Shown here piece by piece: positions 10,501-20,748 of a DNA stretch of 49,240 nt. A model generated the notes under the pieces. It had not been told where the DNA came from, searched no databases, and saw nothing but the letters and a program-made list of their open reading frames with translations. The stretch comes from Rhodocollybia butyracea (lineage: Eukaryota; Basidiomycota; Agaricomycetes; Agaricales; Omphalotaceae). Within the stretch, counting starts at the first letter, position 1; the number at the start of each line of letters is the position of its first letter. The position numbers and the translations under genes are program-made. The stretch spans positions 1 to 49,240 of the forward strand of contig JADNRY010000432.1 of the NCBI GenBank assembly GCA_015501585.1. The letters run 5' to 3'.

Positions 10501-11802
10501 GCCGGTTGCACGCATGGCTTCTATTCGCGCTATTCTTGCGATGGCAGCTCACTTTGACATGGAAGTTCATCAGATCGACATAAAGGGCGCATATCTGAAC
10601 GGTAAACTCACCGAGAATGAACAGATCTTCATGTCTCAACCTCCTGGCTTTCCGGAACCCGGTACATCATCTCGTCATGTCCTCCATCTCCTCAAAACTC
10701 TTTATGGCTTGAAGCAGAGCGGTCGTCGCTGGTATCAGCGGTTGGTAGAGATTTTGGTTGGCAAGTTAGGGTTCAAGCAGTGCGAAGTGGATCAGGCAGT
10801 CTTCTACAAGAAGGAAGGTGGAAAGAGTATTGTTATCGCTGTGCATGTGACGATTGTACAGTGGTGGGATCAACATTGGCTGATGTTGAGAAGGTAAAGA
10901 ATGGTGTGCGGAGCCATGTCGAAGTCACTGACTTAGGGGCTCTACATTGGATTCTCGGATCGAGTCCGAGGACGTGAGGCCAAACTCTGGTGCTCTCACA
11001 GCGCGCCTATCTGGACTCTATTATCCGCCGATATGGATTCAGCGATCTGAAGCCTGTTTCCCTCCCTATGGATCCAAATGCTCACCTTTCTTCCGTGCAA
11101 TCTCCCTCTTCCACTACCGATATTGCTGCTATGCGCGACATCCCCTACCATGAAGCTATTGGCTCACTGATGTGGGCGATGCTTGGAACTCGACCCGATA
11201 TTGCATTTGCTGTCACTACACTCTCACGATACACCAAGAATCCAGGACGGGAGCACTGGGATGCTGTGAAGCATGTGTTTAGGTACCTGAACGGTACAAG
11301 GGACCTATGGTTGACTTATGGCGGAGCGGAGAGAAACTTGATTGGGTATGCCGATGCAGATGGGAATATGGCAGATGACAGGCATGCTGTCACCGGGTAC
11401 GCATTTATTCTCAATGGCGGCGCTGTTTCATGGGCTTCTAAACGACAGGAAATGGTTACTCTATCGACTACAGAATCTGAATATGTTGCCGCTACTCATG
11501 CCGCCAAGGAAGGTCTCTGGCTTTGGAGCCTTCTGACTCAAGTCTTCTATCCCCTCTGTGATCCAACAACTCTTTTCTCCAATAATCAATCTGCTATTGC
11601 TCTTGCTAAAGATCATCAATATCATGCTCGTACTAAACACATTGACATTCGTTATCATTTTATTCGCTGTGTTGTCAGTGAAGGTTCTATTCATTTGGTT
11701 TATTGTCCTACCGAGGATATGGTCGCTGACGCTCTCACTAAAGCTTTACCTTCTGCAAAGGTTAAGCACTTCGCTTCGGAACTTGGGCTGAGCTCGCTTT
11801 GA
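7502..11802 (+). pseudogene. Copia 1 gag-pol relic, many frameshifts
   Basis: The gag N-terminus starts at 7502 (MSLSATTVNALTD) and stops at 7750. Later blocks lie in other frames. A CCHC zinc knuckle (CWKCGKEGHLKRDC) is near 8255, a protease-type DSG near 8640, the gag-pre-integrase HH-CC block near 9010-9160, and the integrase block HSDLWGPAP near 9230. A DNGGEY block lies near 9425. RT blocks IDIKGAYLNG and LYGLKQSGRRWY run from 10580 to 10740. The RT active site VHVDD is broken by a one-base loss near 10851. RNase H with STTESEYVAATHAAKEGLWL follows from 11460 and ends at 11802. At least seven frame breaks make it non-functional. Confidence 0.92.
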
Positions 11803-11809
11803 GGGGGAG

Positions 11810-12206
11810 TGTTGGAATTGATTCTTATGACGTCACACGATTTTCCATAAATGCGGTGACGTCATCGGGATTGATTACTAGGATTGGACTTTCCGAGTGC
11901 CGGACTAGGTATTTCGGGCCATTACTCCACAAAGTGTCTCATTCTGCGGTATATTTCTTGATTCTATCTTTAAACATGCACTATTATATGTTTGTACCTT
12001 GTTTCATAGCCTATTCGTATTTCCGCACCGCCTGCGGAGGCCGCGTATCTTTTACTTATATTCGTAGATACTTGTATCGGCTCCCCTCAGAGTGTTCTCT
12101 TATCTCTGAGCTGTAGCTTACTGCATACTTCGTTAGGTATTTATCAATACAGAGTGTTCTCTTATCTCTGAGCTGTAGCTTACTGCATACTTCGTTAGCT
12201 CTTACA
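11810..12206 (+). repeat. Copia 1 3' LTR (397 bp, intron-less form)
   Basis: Same ends as the 5' LTR, but the 50-nt intron-like segment is precisely absent, leaving hairpin A joined directly to B in both tandem copies. Both B copies here read TGCATAC where both B copies of the 5' LTR read TGCGTAC. Confidence 0.9.
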
Positions 12207-12594
12207 CTTGCTGCCTTTAAAGTTTAGATGGATCCCACTTGCTTGACTCAAGATACTGTTTAAAAGCATTTAATGGCCTGCTAGTTTAATATGTTTCATT
12301 GTAAGTAGCTAATAGCTATTTTATGTACTTGAAAACTACAAGCTATTGCACTGATATCACTGCAGCGATAGCTCAAACGAAGTTTCCCACACAGTAACTA
12401 AGAGTCCGATGCGCACGGAAAGCAACGCCCGGCCAAATCGACTGTGGAAAAGCCCAGACGTTGACGGAGTACTACCCATTTATGGGTTTCACCGGAAACG
12501 GATGGTATCACGAGACTAATGAAACAAGTAAGTAAAGAGCGAATTATCTACTAAAGTTCGATGAGTAAAGGAAAGTGTTAGACGCCTGCGTAAT
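12207..12594. other. No recognisable feature
   Basis: AT-rich sequence between Copia 1 and the SH3 pseudogene. I see nothing supportable here. Confidence 0.5.
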
Positions 12595-13185
12595 GAGTCA
12601 CAACTCCGTTACAACACCCTAATACTCAGAACCAAATTTTGCATGCTGTTGGACAAGAGATTCTTGATAGACTACCATCTGCTGGCTGTTCCCTTTGACA
12701 TATGTCAAAAAACTTTCTTCAGCTCCTGCACCATGTCCTCCAGCGCCGCCAGTCCTGCAAACTTCGACTTTTAAATCTAATTATAACAACCCATACTCTG
12801 ACTCTGACTCACGACCTCTGGGAAGCCTGGCTGCACTAAACTCGACATATCCGCCATACGTGCCGCCGGGTCTCCCACCAACAGGATATTATCAATCTCC
12901 TCCTCCTCCTGCGCCCATGTATAATAATTATGGTCCGCCTCCTGCGGGACCAGTCATGGTATCAGGTTCTGCCCCACCTGCCCGCATTGATGGTGATCCA
13001 CCCAAGAAAAGTAGGTTCGGTGGAATGAGCAACACAGTAAGTATTAATAATAACTTTTTTGGTTCTCAAATGAAAGAAATCTGAATGAACATTTTGAACA
13101 GCTGGCTATCGCTGTTGACCGCTGCTGTTGGAGGTCTTGGTTTTGGAGCTGGATCGGCTATTGGATCTGACGTTAACTTGTTAAT
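12595..13185 (+). pseudogene. SH3-domain protein relic (LSB1/PIN3-like), SH3 core missing
   Basis: A block GQEILDRLPSAG (about 12649) resembles the helical stretch that precedes the SH3 domain in fungal SH3 proteins of the Lsb1/Pin3 type. It is followed at once by LFPLTYVKKLSSAPAP, which resembles the end of an SH3 domain (LFPxNYV) and its proline-rich linker, so most of the SH3 domain has been deleted. A proline- and tyrosine-rich tail follows (PPYVPPGLPPTGYYQSPPPP) and then KKSRFGGMSNT. A GTAAGT...ACAG intron (about 13037-13101) is next. The conserved glycine-rich end AAVGGLGFGAGSAIGSDVN lies in a different frame from the preceding exon. In the family these proteins bind actin-regulatory partners. 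This copy is not functional. Confidence 0.65.
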
Positions 13186-13189
13186 ATTT

Positions 13190-13701
13190 GTTCCGCATCG
13201 GTCTCCTCTTCATGCCGCATCACTATGCCGACAATTAAGGACTGCCAGACATTCCGTCTACCACCTCTCCTGCATTGTTCCACCCGTCTAGGATTGTATT
13301 CAGGGGATGCGTTGCCTACTCTTGCATAGGCCCAAACCGCTAGGCCCTATGAAAATCCAGTATTTCGGAATTGGTTGTTTATTATCTGACACAGACTGAC
13401 AGGTTTTATCCCATCAATTGTTTGATCTTACTATTTATCCTTCATCAATTAATCCCACCTCTCTCTTCTTCCTTCTCCCAGTCGATGGCTTATATTGTGT
13501 GACTAAAATGTTGCCGGCGAGTGCAACAAGTGTTGAGCAAGTGTTAAGCTCGTTGTATTATTTTTTTCTATCTACTCTAGACTAGTCTCAAGCCCACATC
13601 TTAGATTTAATATCTTCAAACTGAGATATATCATTACCAACACATTGGACCAGACTGGAAGACCCCACCGGTCCTCGCTAACACCAATATTTCTTACTTC
13701 A
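13190..13701 (+). repeat. Gypsy-like LTR, 3' part
   Basis: Reverse complement of much of 28730-29883, with shared blocks such as CCAAACCGCTAGGCC, CAGTATTTC-GAATTG, TTTGATCTTAC and GACCCCACCGGTCCTCG. It ends TTCTTACTTCA, followed by GTGGTGACC, which resembles Gypsy-type primer-binding contexts. A ~300-bp internal stretch present in the other copy is absent here, and the 5' half of the LTR is missing. Confidence 0.65.
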
Positions 13702-15110
13702 GTGGTGACCACTGCAGGGGAATCAGTTTTCCAAGGTCCTCTCCTATAAAGCTACGTGTTTCGTTACTTTCTAGTTCAGTTACTTTCATTTCAAACACAT
13801 AAAAATGTCGCTCTATCCGCCGCCGGATGGAGTGTACAACATACGCGTTCCTATGCTGATGCCATGCAAACAACAGGTTAGGTTGCCAACTCACCGCATT
13901 ACCCTCACTAGGTTGCTGAGTGGTGATTCCACACCTCTCACCTACCAGGCAGCCCCACTGTCTAGACAGCCACTGGGCAACTCTAACACCTGCTGTGCCT
14001 GTGGGATGCATCTCAAAACGCCACAACATGTGCTCTTGCAGTGCACAAGGCCTGTCAGGGTTCCAGCCCTACGACAGGACTTCCTCAACACAATTGCTCC
14101 TTACTTTCCCCTTCCCCAGGGTAGGGCATTCTCAGATTCAGATGCCCAATTACAACTATCTTCAAAGGTTTATCTTTCATTGGACTCAGGGGGCTCCTAC
14201 GGCCAAGTACATTCATGAGGTAAGTGTGTGTTGGATGCGGGGCGGCGCGGAAGGCACAGAGGGCGAGAAGACGGAGGACAGCGACCACGAGTAGATAGCT
14301 ACCTACACACATGTTTTTTGTATATTTTCCTCCGTGGCGCACTGCAGTGTACCTTCCTCTCTGCGGGTCAAGCTCACTACAGTGTGGCCGTGTGGGGCCG
14401 GCTGTTCCCAAGTGGGATGGCGGAGCCAAGTATAAATCTATCTATCTATCTATCACCTCATCACAACAGCCCGCACATCGAAGATTACCTTAACTGCATC
14501 ATTCTTCATGCCTCTCACGCTCTCTCATGCCGGTGAGACAGACAAGGACCTTATGGTCAAGTATATCATCATGTATGCTTCGGCTCAGTCAAGGATATTA
14601 TTAGAGACATGGACAAGTTCAACACCAACAAACCTCTCAGTTGGACAGAGGCAAGAAACACTTTATACAACCTATACGGATCTATGAACACACCAATACA
14701 GCATTCTGAGGAGCACTTGACTGAATTTTGTAAAGTTCAATCAGCTAAGTCTTCATTTGCCTCACTAGCAGATATCAAAATGTACTACCGAGAATTTATA
14801 GCGCGGCTTGATTACTGACAAGCGTTACAGTTACTTAATTGTTCTTGGTATTCCTCGCGCAATGAAACAATGGTTTATTGGTGTTATCATTTATGCCCGA
14901 GACGAACTGTACTGCGGACAATCCCCCTGTGCTAGCAGACAGCCTTGATATGCCCCGTGCGAGATTTGATGAGAAATCGGTTATTTACGACGAGTGGAAG
15001 CAACTTCTGACCTTTGATACTCAAGAATCTAGATACATTGTGCCTAGTGGTGAACTCCCCACCGTTCCTGGCGGATGGAACGGTGGGTTAGCTGCGTACC
15101 TTTGATATCT
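13702..15110 (+). pseudogene. Gypsy-like gag relic, split by a LINE
   Basis: After the LTR and PBS-like site a candidate gag start lies at 13805 (MSLYPPPDGVYNIR). The frame is interrupted at 13876 by a LINE fragment and resumes at 14470. Later blocks are ETDKDLMVKYIIMYAS, MDKFNTNKPLSWTEARNTLY (14609 on), EEHLTEFCKVQSAKSSFASL and MYYREFIARLDY, then YDEWKQLLTFD near 14990. The composition and spacing resemble Ty3/Gypsy gag proteins of basidiomycetes. Stops and frame changes are frequent, so it is dead. The family is assigned by pattern and not by a single diagnostic motif. Confidence 0.6.
13877..14462 (+). mobile_element. 5'-truncated LINE (non-LTR retrotransposon) insertion, 586 bp
   Basis: The fragment lies between two copies of ACAACAG (13870-13876 and 14463-14469), a 7-bp target-site duplication. 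It encodes the C-terminal end of a LINE ORF2, with the cysteine-histidine motif CCACGMHLKTPQHVLLQC near 14000. A short 3' untranslated region follows, ending in a (CTAT)n tail at about 14434-14455. Truncation at the 5' end, a simple-repeat 3' tail and a target duplication are the hallmarks of target-primed reverse transcription. Confidence 0.82.
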
Positions 15111-15297
15111 ACAGACGTCCTCTGTCATTGCGGCACCTACCCGTGATGAGCCTCCTCACTTATGAACTACTCATTCAACAGTTTTGATGTACAATAACTC
15201 CAAGGTACTTACAGCAACTAGACATGTGATTCCAACGCCTGTTTCACAAATGGAGATTTCTAAGAATTTGAGCACGAACCGTTCCGAGCAAGCCAAG

Positions 15298-16395
15298 ACC
15301 ACCGGAACGACTCCACCACTTCGGAAAATTATTACTCCGGAACCCCAGCAACCGCACAAAGTGTCCCACCACAAGTTTCATATCACTGACAAGTCTACTG
15401 TGTGAGTCCCAGGTGTTCCAAGAGCTTTGGAAAAATTCCTAGGAGGGTCTGGGGATGTTAAAACGATGGATATCGAGTCAACGATGCGTTCCACTAAGCC
15501 TGAAGAAGCGCCAGAATTAATTTGTGAGCCCCGATCTGGACTGGATAAGTACTTTGAATATCACTACATGTGAGCCCATTATTTGATATGCCGTTCCCGA
15601 GAGAGCCATGGACACCAGCTTGACGCCACCATCTCCATCTCAGAAAATTACTCCCCCAGCATTATAGCAACCCTGCATAGTGCATCAGCAACAAGTTCAA
15701 GCTTCTAACAAGTCTACAGTGATCCTAGGGTGTCCCTACTACTGCCTCGGAAAATTTCCTAGGAGGTTCTAGGGATGTGCGGAAGACGGATATTGAGTTG
15801 ACATCGAGTTTCGAGCCAGCTAAGTGTTATTTTACTTTGGATGTGCAAAGGCTAGTTGACATCTCAGACATTGCCCTAGTTTAATCCCCAGCCACTGGCA
15901 CCAAGACTTTTGGTGGAGGATATGCGCATCAAATCTGACGAGTACTGAAGCTATGATATCAGCTACATGCAATTCTGCTAATTTAATTCATGATTCTACT
16001 GTGTTGTCTTCTCCAGATGCTATTTTCGAGTCTGAACCTCGTTCAAGTGCAACTGTGTGCATACCCCGAATGTGTTTGATTACTGCAACTTCCCTCTAGC
16101 ACTTACTACTCTACCATTGTGTTTCGAGACGCTACACTTGTCCCTAATGTTGTAAAAATTGCTAAGTTGTTATGTGTGTGGTTTCTTTGGCTCAAATTCA
16201 GATTCTGATACCAGATGGGTACAAACTCGTCCACGGCCTCAACGACCACTGAGGATTATCGCTCCAGTGTACCACCAACCCAGCAAAGTGTCCCAGCGCA
16301 ACTTACAGATTATTGACAGGTCTAGTATGATCCTAGCTGCCCCAAGAGCTCCAGAAATTTTGTACAAGGTGTTAGGAATGTTACAACAAATCCAC
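15298..16395 (+). repeat. Three degenerate copies of a coding-like unit
   Basis: Related segments lie at about 15298-15480, 15605-15795 and 16219-16395. Each has a proline-rich block followed by a Q-P-x-K/I-V block, an H/Q-rich block, a DKSTV or DRSSM block, and a PRALEKFLGG or PRAPEILYK block. Stops and frameshifts break every copy. They lie downstream of the Gypsy-like gag and could be part of that element's internal region or of an unrelated decayed protein. Confidence 0.5.
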
Positions 16396-16407
16396 GAAGC
16401 GATCTGA

Positions 16408-17048
16408 TTACCCTGAGTATCACTCCACTTCGCATGTGCAAAGAAAGCTCACACTAGTTTGATTTTACTTATAGGAGATATTCCACTCACAGCCGCTTTG
16501 TTGCAGTCCATCAAGTTTAATTCCAAATCATTGAGACTCCGGCTGGAGAACGTGCATATCATTGGAGCAATCCCACCAAGGATGTCAGACAGCTAAGTAT
16601 TATTCTGTTAGCCCAATTCGTGATTTTGCACTGTCATCATTTATCGGAGCTGTTTTCAACCCTCAAGAGCATTTGAGTGCAACCTTGGAAATATCTGTCT
16701 ATTGTGATTGCTGTTAAATCTCTCACCTACGACCATCAGCGAGGACAGGACAGGTTGCCAGTGTCAACGCCACGATGTAGATGTGCACCTACGTGCACCA
16801 GATCAAGTGTTGAATCATGAGACTCATTGGAAGCAGGAAGGAATAGTGATCAAGTGAAACAGAAATCAAGGAAATTAAAATTAAGGAACAACTTATACCA
16901 AAAATAAACCGAACCCATAAAACAGTTACAGCCTTCCCATGGCTAAACTGAAGAGTGGGTTCAATAGAATACATGCTAAGGGTCCTGCAGAAATGTATTT
17001 TGGGTGAATCAGGTGCATTGATAGGTGGAGGAATGGCCAGTAAATAAT
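16408..17048. other. No recognisable feature
   Basis: I see no supportable gene here. One 115-codon minus-strand open frame (16789-17136) overlaps a hairpin and lacks any family resemblance. Confidence 0.45.
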
Positions 17049-17093
17049 AATGGCCATCAGTGATTTTGATGGGCCGAATCACTGATGGCCATT
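17049..17093. repeat. Perfect 17-bp inverted repeat (hairpin)
   Basis: Arms AATGGCCATCAGTGATT and AATCACTGATGGCCATT surround an 11-nt spacer. It could be a short palindrome inside a transposon or a transcription terminator-like structure. No function can be assigned. Confidence 0.75.
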
Positions 17094-17189
17094 TCTGGCT
17101 TGCTGAAAGTGATGTGTCTTCATGTCCAGAAGGCAACTAGATCCTATTTTCTCTGAGGATTAAATAAATTACCTTCACTCAGACATTAG

Positions 17190-17590
17190 TCAAAATAATT
17201 GTCTTAACTCTTGGCACTCTAAATGATTGTTTACTCAAAGGCAATCCAAATAATTGTCCTCAATAGGAGACAATCTCAGTGATTGTCTTGGGTTGGGCAC
17301 CCTAAATGATTGTTTGCTCAAGACAATCATTTTGATTGTCCTTAATAGTAGGCAATCCAGATGATTGTCTTAAATTGGGCACTCCAAATGATTGCTTACT
17401 CAAGACAATCATTTTGATTGTCCTCAATACTAGGCAATCCAAATGATTGTCCTAACTTGTGGGCATTCTAAATGATTGTTTGCTCAAGACAATCAAAATG
17501 AGTGTTTGGCAAAAAAACATCTAAATGATTGTTTTTTCAAAAAATGATTGCCTCAGACAATCAAATTCATTGTTTTTCCTTCCCGTAGTG
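17190..17590 (-). mobile_element. Possible CACTA-type transposon terminus with subterminal repeats
   Basis: Read on the minus strand, the sequence starts CACTACGGGAAGG at 17590. Some 15 copies of an AATGATTGT-like motif follow in both orientations within 400 bp, including repeated GACAATCATTTTGATTGTC palindromes. CACTA (EnSpm/CMC) transposons have ends starting CACTA and arrays of short subterminal repeats. I cannot find the partner terminus, so the element is truncated, or this is simply an irregular minisatellite. Confidence 0.45.
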
Positions 17591-18940
17591 CTCGCCAGCT
17601 TGGAAAGTAGAATGGGTTCAAGATACGGGTGAGGAATACAGCCATTACGGGTAATCTTTCCGTTATATCTAGCGATTTTTGTTCAGTCCTCATGATGCGT
17701 TATATACGCCGTAGCACACTCGGAGTACCAGCAAGGACAATTCGGCGAAAAATGCCCCAGACCGTCCAAGAGAAAAGAGGGTGTGCGGTTGCACCCATTC
17801 AATAATCCTTGGATATTTGACATGTCTCAGAATATCCAAATGCGTTTTGCCTATATTTCTTTATTTCCCATGTCCATACTTGGTCCAAACCATCTGGCAT
17901 CGCATGTCACCTCGCGAAGGATGTTCCAGGTACATTGAGGCCCTAGTTAACTAGGAGTAGTATATTCTATCCAGGTGTGCGGTTGCAAAGCCTGAGTGCG
18001 CTTCCCGTGCCTACGTATCCGTGTGCTGAAATCACCCACTCAGGATATAATGAGAGTATGCCAAAGGGCTGTATCAGAGTCAATGTTTGCCTAGGAAGAT
18101 AATACAGCTATTGGAACTTCAAAGGCAGTTTCTCTGGCAAGAGCACGTCAGGGTATATCGAGATGATAATCATGATGGGAGTAAAGAGTAAATACTCTGC
18201 CGCGATGGCTAGCATTGAATGAATGCTGTAGAACAAGTAATAGTACTGTCTACTAAGACCGTCGTGGGAGCACATAGAGGAAAAGCATTTGTAAGTAGAT
18301 CCTTGCTCTCAAGTTTCTCAGTCAATCACATTACTGAGTGTTTTGTATACCTATAGACACAGATCTCTTTGGCCGCGCAGGTATTTATCAAGTATCAACG
18401 AAGTATTACTGAGGATACTTGAAGTACTTATTAGTATTGTTTGGTTCACAGTCAATTTGACAATTAGGGCGCTAGTGCTCAGATGTTCCTGAGGACTTGC
18501 TCAAATTGCTGCAGCAGTTGACAAGTGGTCCAACTTTCGTGAGCAGATGATGAAGGTGGATAGCATTGAAATGTAATTTGGATATGGGACACTCAATCAG
18601 CCCTGGTAGCAACAGCAAAACACTGTCAAACAATGTTGAATCAGAATAGATGCTGTATGAAGTGATGGACAATCTTTAGTCCTGGTGATTTCTGATCATG
18701 CTTCACGAGTCTGCAGCAACCTAGGAATTTACGTGCATCTTTCAAGCTGTTGTATCATATCTTTGCTTCGTGAGAGAGGTTGGAATAGTATCTGTAGCTA
18801 GCAGACAGGATAGATAAATTAAATTTGACCCGCCTTGACTTTATTTTGGCTTCAGGCAGATGCGTCAAAGTGTGTATTTCCAGAGACAAAGCTGTTAAAA
18901 AATTTTTGCACTTCTGTGGGATGTCGAGAAGAAAGGACCA
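17591..18940. other. No recognisable feature
   Basis: Intergenic sequence upstream of the SC15-like gene. Short local repeats (GGTGTGCGGTTGCA at about 17782 and 17976) and a small TGGATATT...AATATCCA hairpin near 17813 are the only structure I see. Confidence 0.5.
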
Positions 18941-18946
18941 GGGTGG

Positions 18947-18955
18947 TATAAAAGG
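18947..18955 (+). promoter_or_regulatory. TATA box of the SC15-like gene
   Basis: TATAAAAGG, 79 nt upstream of the ATG at 19026. This is the same spacing as in the hydrophobin-like gene. Confidence 0.65.
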
Positions 18956-19025
18956 CATGGCCTCCACCTTTACAATCCAGTAGTAGCTTCCCAATCAAGT
19001 TGCACCCAATACTCCATCTAACAAT

Positions 19026-19719
19026 ATGTTCTTTGCTCGTTTCTCTGCTCTCTTTGTCCTGTTTGCTTCTTTTGGCATTGTTGCCTCTATCCCTTCCGCT
19101 ACTCCGGTCGGGATAGCCAAGCGCCAAGAGTCGGCTCTTGATATTTTCACCACGTTGAAGAACTCTACAGACATAATCTTGCCTCAGATCAGTGAGTGAT
19201 TTGAACGTAAATCTCCGTTCAAGATAAATCGTTGATTGCCCAACCCTTTTAGCTGCTCTCGTGAAGGCGGGAAACGCCACGGAGCCTAACCTCACCCCTC
19301 TCATTAGCAGCTTGAGGACCGCGCTCCAGAATACCACCTCCGCGATATCCGCTTCGGCGCCCCCGAGTAGTAATTCTGCTGCAAAACTTGCTGTTGAAAT
19401 CTTGACTGTAAGTCGGTTCTGTATTTCCTCCACTAACAGCTGATCAAAGTTGGGTTGGTGGTAGGATATTGCTGACACCCTCGTTGCCCTCCCTGTTGAC
19501 ATCGCAAAGACCATAGCCCCCGGTCTTGCTGCTCTCCTTGGTGATATCGACAATGGTCTCGGTCAAGTCCTTACTGTAATCCAGGTTCTCAACCCGATTA
19601 TTACGGTAGTCCTTCAGGGGTAAGACGGTCCTTCCTTCCTTGTAAAATCTTCATACTAATTCATTCGTAGAATAACTGGCGTCATTAATTTTGTTAGTGG
19701 TCTAATACCTAACGTTTGA
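19026..19719 (+). CDS. SC15-like secreted protein (4 exons, 174 aa)
   Basis: Exons are 19026-19191, 19253-19407, 19465-19619 and 19671-19719, with introns of 61, 57 and 51 nt (GTGAGT...TTAG, GTAAGT...GTAG, GTAAGA...GTAG). All join in frame and end in TGA. The protein has a signal peptide (MFFARFSALFVLFASFGIVA), a Kex2-like KR pair at residues 32-33, and a middle with N-linked glycosylation-like sequons (NST, NAT, NTT). The C-terminal half is hydrophobic, rich in Ala, Leu, Ile, Val and Gly, and ends GLIPNV. It has no cysteine. This layout (hydrophilic N-half, hydrophobic C-half, secreted, cysteine-free) resembles Schizophyllum commune SC15, a secreted protein linked to aerial hypha formation. 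The match is by architecture. A decayed or unrelated tail encoding DILPIVKALLSSITAGLDL lies at about 20230-20292. Confidence 0.7.
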
Positions 19720-20475
19720 ATCCTGTTCTTCTCAAATATCTCGACTTGGTACTTATTTGTTTCGTTTCAAATTTCATTCAACTGTTGGTGCATATAATTG
19801 GTGACTCAAGATTGAACTTCGTGAAATGCAGCACAATTTCAATCCTGCACACTACTAAGTGGAATCCTGTCTTTCTTCCAACTTTCTTCCACCAATTTCC
19901 TAACAATTCCTTGAATTTCTACTACACCAAAATGTCTGAACCATTGCATCCAATTCCAGAGAGCCTCGTCGTAATGATGAGCAGTGACTGAACTTATAAC
20001 TGCGGTACCAGGGTTATCACGCCTTGTTACAGCGATGAGAGCGTTATACTTGATGTAAGTATCATTTTTTATACAATGTACTATATGATGCTCTGCTAGC
20101 TCACAACAGAGACATAAAGAGAAACTTGGATCATAGATGTTCCCGATGGTGTTGAGAGTCTTATCGGGGGAGGGTAGCCGCAATCCCCTATCTTACCTCT
20201 CATTGGTAGTGCTGCCACTGTGCTTGCATGGTGATATCTTACCTATAGTCAAGGCTCTGCTCTCCTCCATCACGGCAGGTCTTGACCTGTAAGTCAGAAT
20301 GCGTCCAACCGCCCCATTCACGTGCATTCAGAAAGGGAAATCGCTTACAAATTTACTAAACTAGTTCATAATGTGCAATCAGCTCAGCTACAGAGATAAA
20401 CGTTGATTAGATTAGTTTATGATAAGATATTACAACAAGATATAGACGACTAAGAAGGAGGAAGTACGACAGCGC
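19720..20475. other. Intergenic, possible relic of a second hydrophobic-tail gene
   Basis: No intact gene is supported. Near 20230-20292 a short frame reads DILPIVKALLSSITAGLDL and then stops. It is similar in character to the C-terminus of the SC15-like protein and may be a relic, but the evidence is weak. A 114-codon minus-strand frame (19839-20183) has no recognisable motif. Confidence 0.35.
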
Positions 20476-20748
20476 CTAGCAAAATCTAGTAATCAATGAC
20501 TGTAAACGACGAATCGTTTCGTCGTTGGCGCGCGATGGGCTGATGTTGTGATGAGCGCAAAGCTCACGCAGGTTGTTTCGGTTCAAGTCTTCGAGAGCTT
20601 TAGTATTGCTCAAGTCAACGGAGGCGGCATTGAAGGGCGCCTTGAAAGGAAGTGTGTTTCGAGAGCTGAAATTGGTGCTTGATACATCCAATGTTGGCCA
20701 GTCCTGAGAATAGACGAAGTCAGCATAAATGATCGATGAATGATGCAT
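20476..20748 (-). CDS. Short protein or 3' exon with SAP-like helix-turn-helix
   Basis: The frame encodes about 90 residues ending at 20476. Its last 40 residues (LEDLNRNNLRELCAHHNISP, then SRANDETIRRLQSLITRFC) fit a SAP motif: two amphipathic helices with the pattern L-x-x-L-C-x-x-x-x-I and a second helix R-x-L-x-x-L-I. SAP motifs bind AT-rich DNA or chromatin. The first ~15 residues may not be coding, because a TTCTCAG acceptor-like site at about 20704 would make the exon start at 20703. Upstream exons are not identified, so this may be the end of a larger gene or a relic. Confidence 0.4.
   Translation of the reverse strand: MHHSSIIYADFVYSQDWPTLDVSSTNFSSRNTLPFKAPFNAASVDLSNTKALEDLNRNNLRELCAHHNISPSRANDETIRRLQSLITRFC

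Larger units (their letters stand above)
7026..12206 (+). mobile_element. Copia 1: degenerate Ty1/Copia retrotransposon
   Basis: The element has 5' LTR 7026-7473 and 3' LTR 11810-12206, both TG...CA. A PBS-like GGTTATCCGG sits right after the 5' LTR, and a polypurine tract (GAGGGGGAG) right before the 3' LTR. Gene order gag-protease-integrase-RT-RNase H is the Copia order. The LTRs differ by about 15 substitutions, nearly all transitions, plus one intron-shaped 50-nt segment, so the insertion is old. The flanking 5-mers (TCCAA and CTTGC) do not match, so no target-site duplication survives. Confidence 0.92.

Noticed and set aside
19839..20183. 114-codon minus-strand frame downstream of the SC15-like gene
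   Set aside because: No motif, no plausible promoter and no splice partner.
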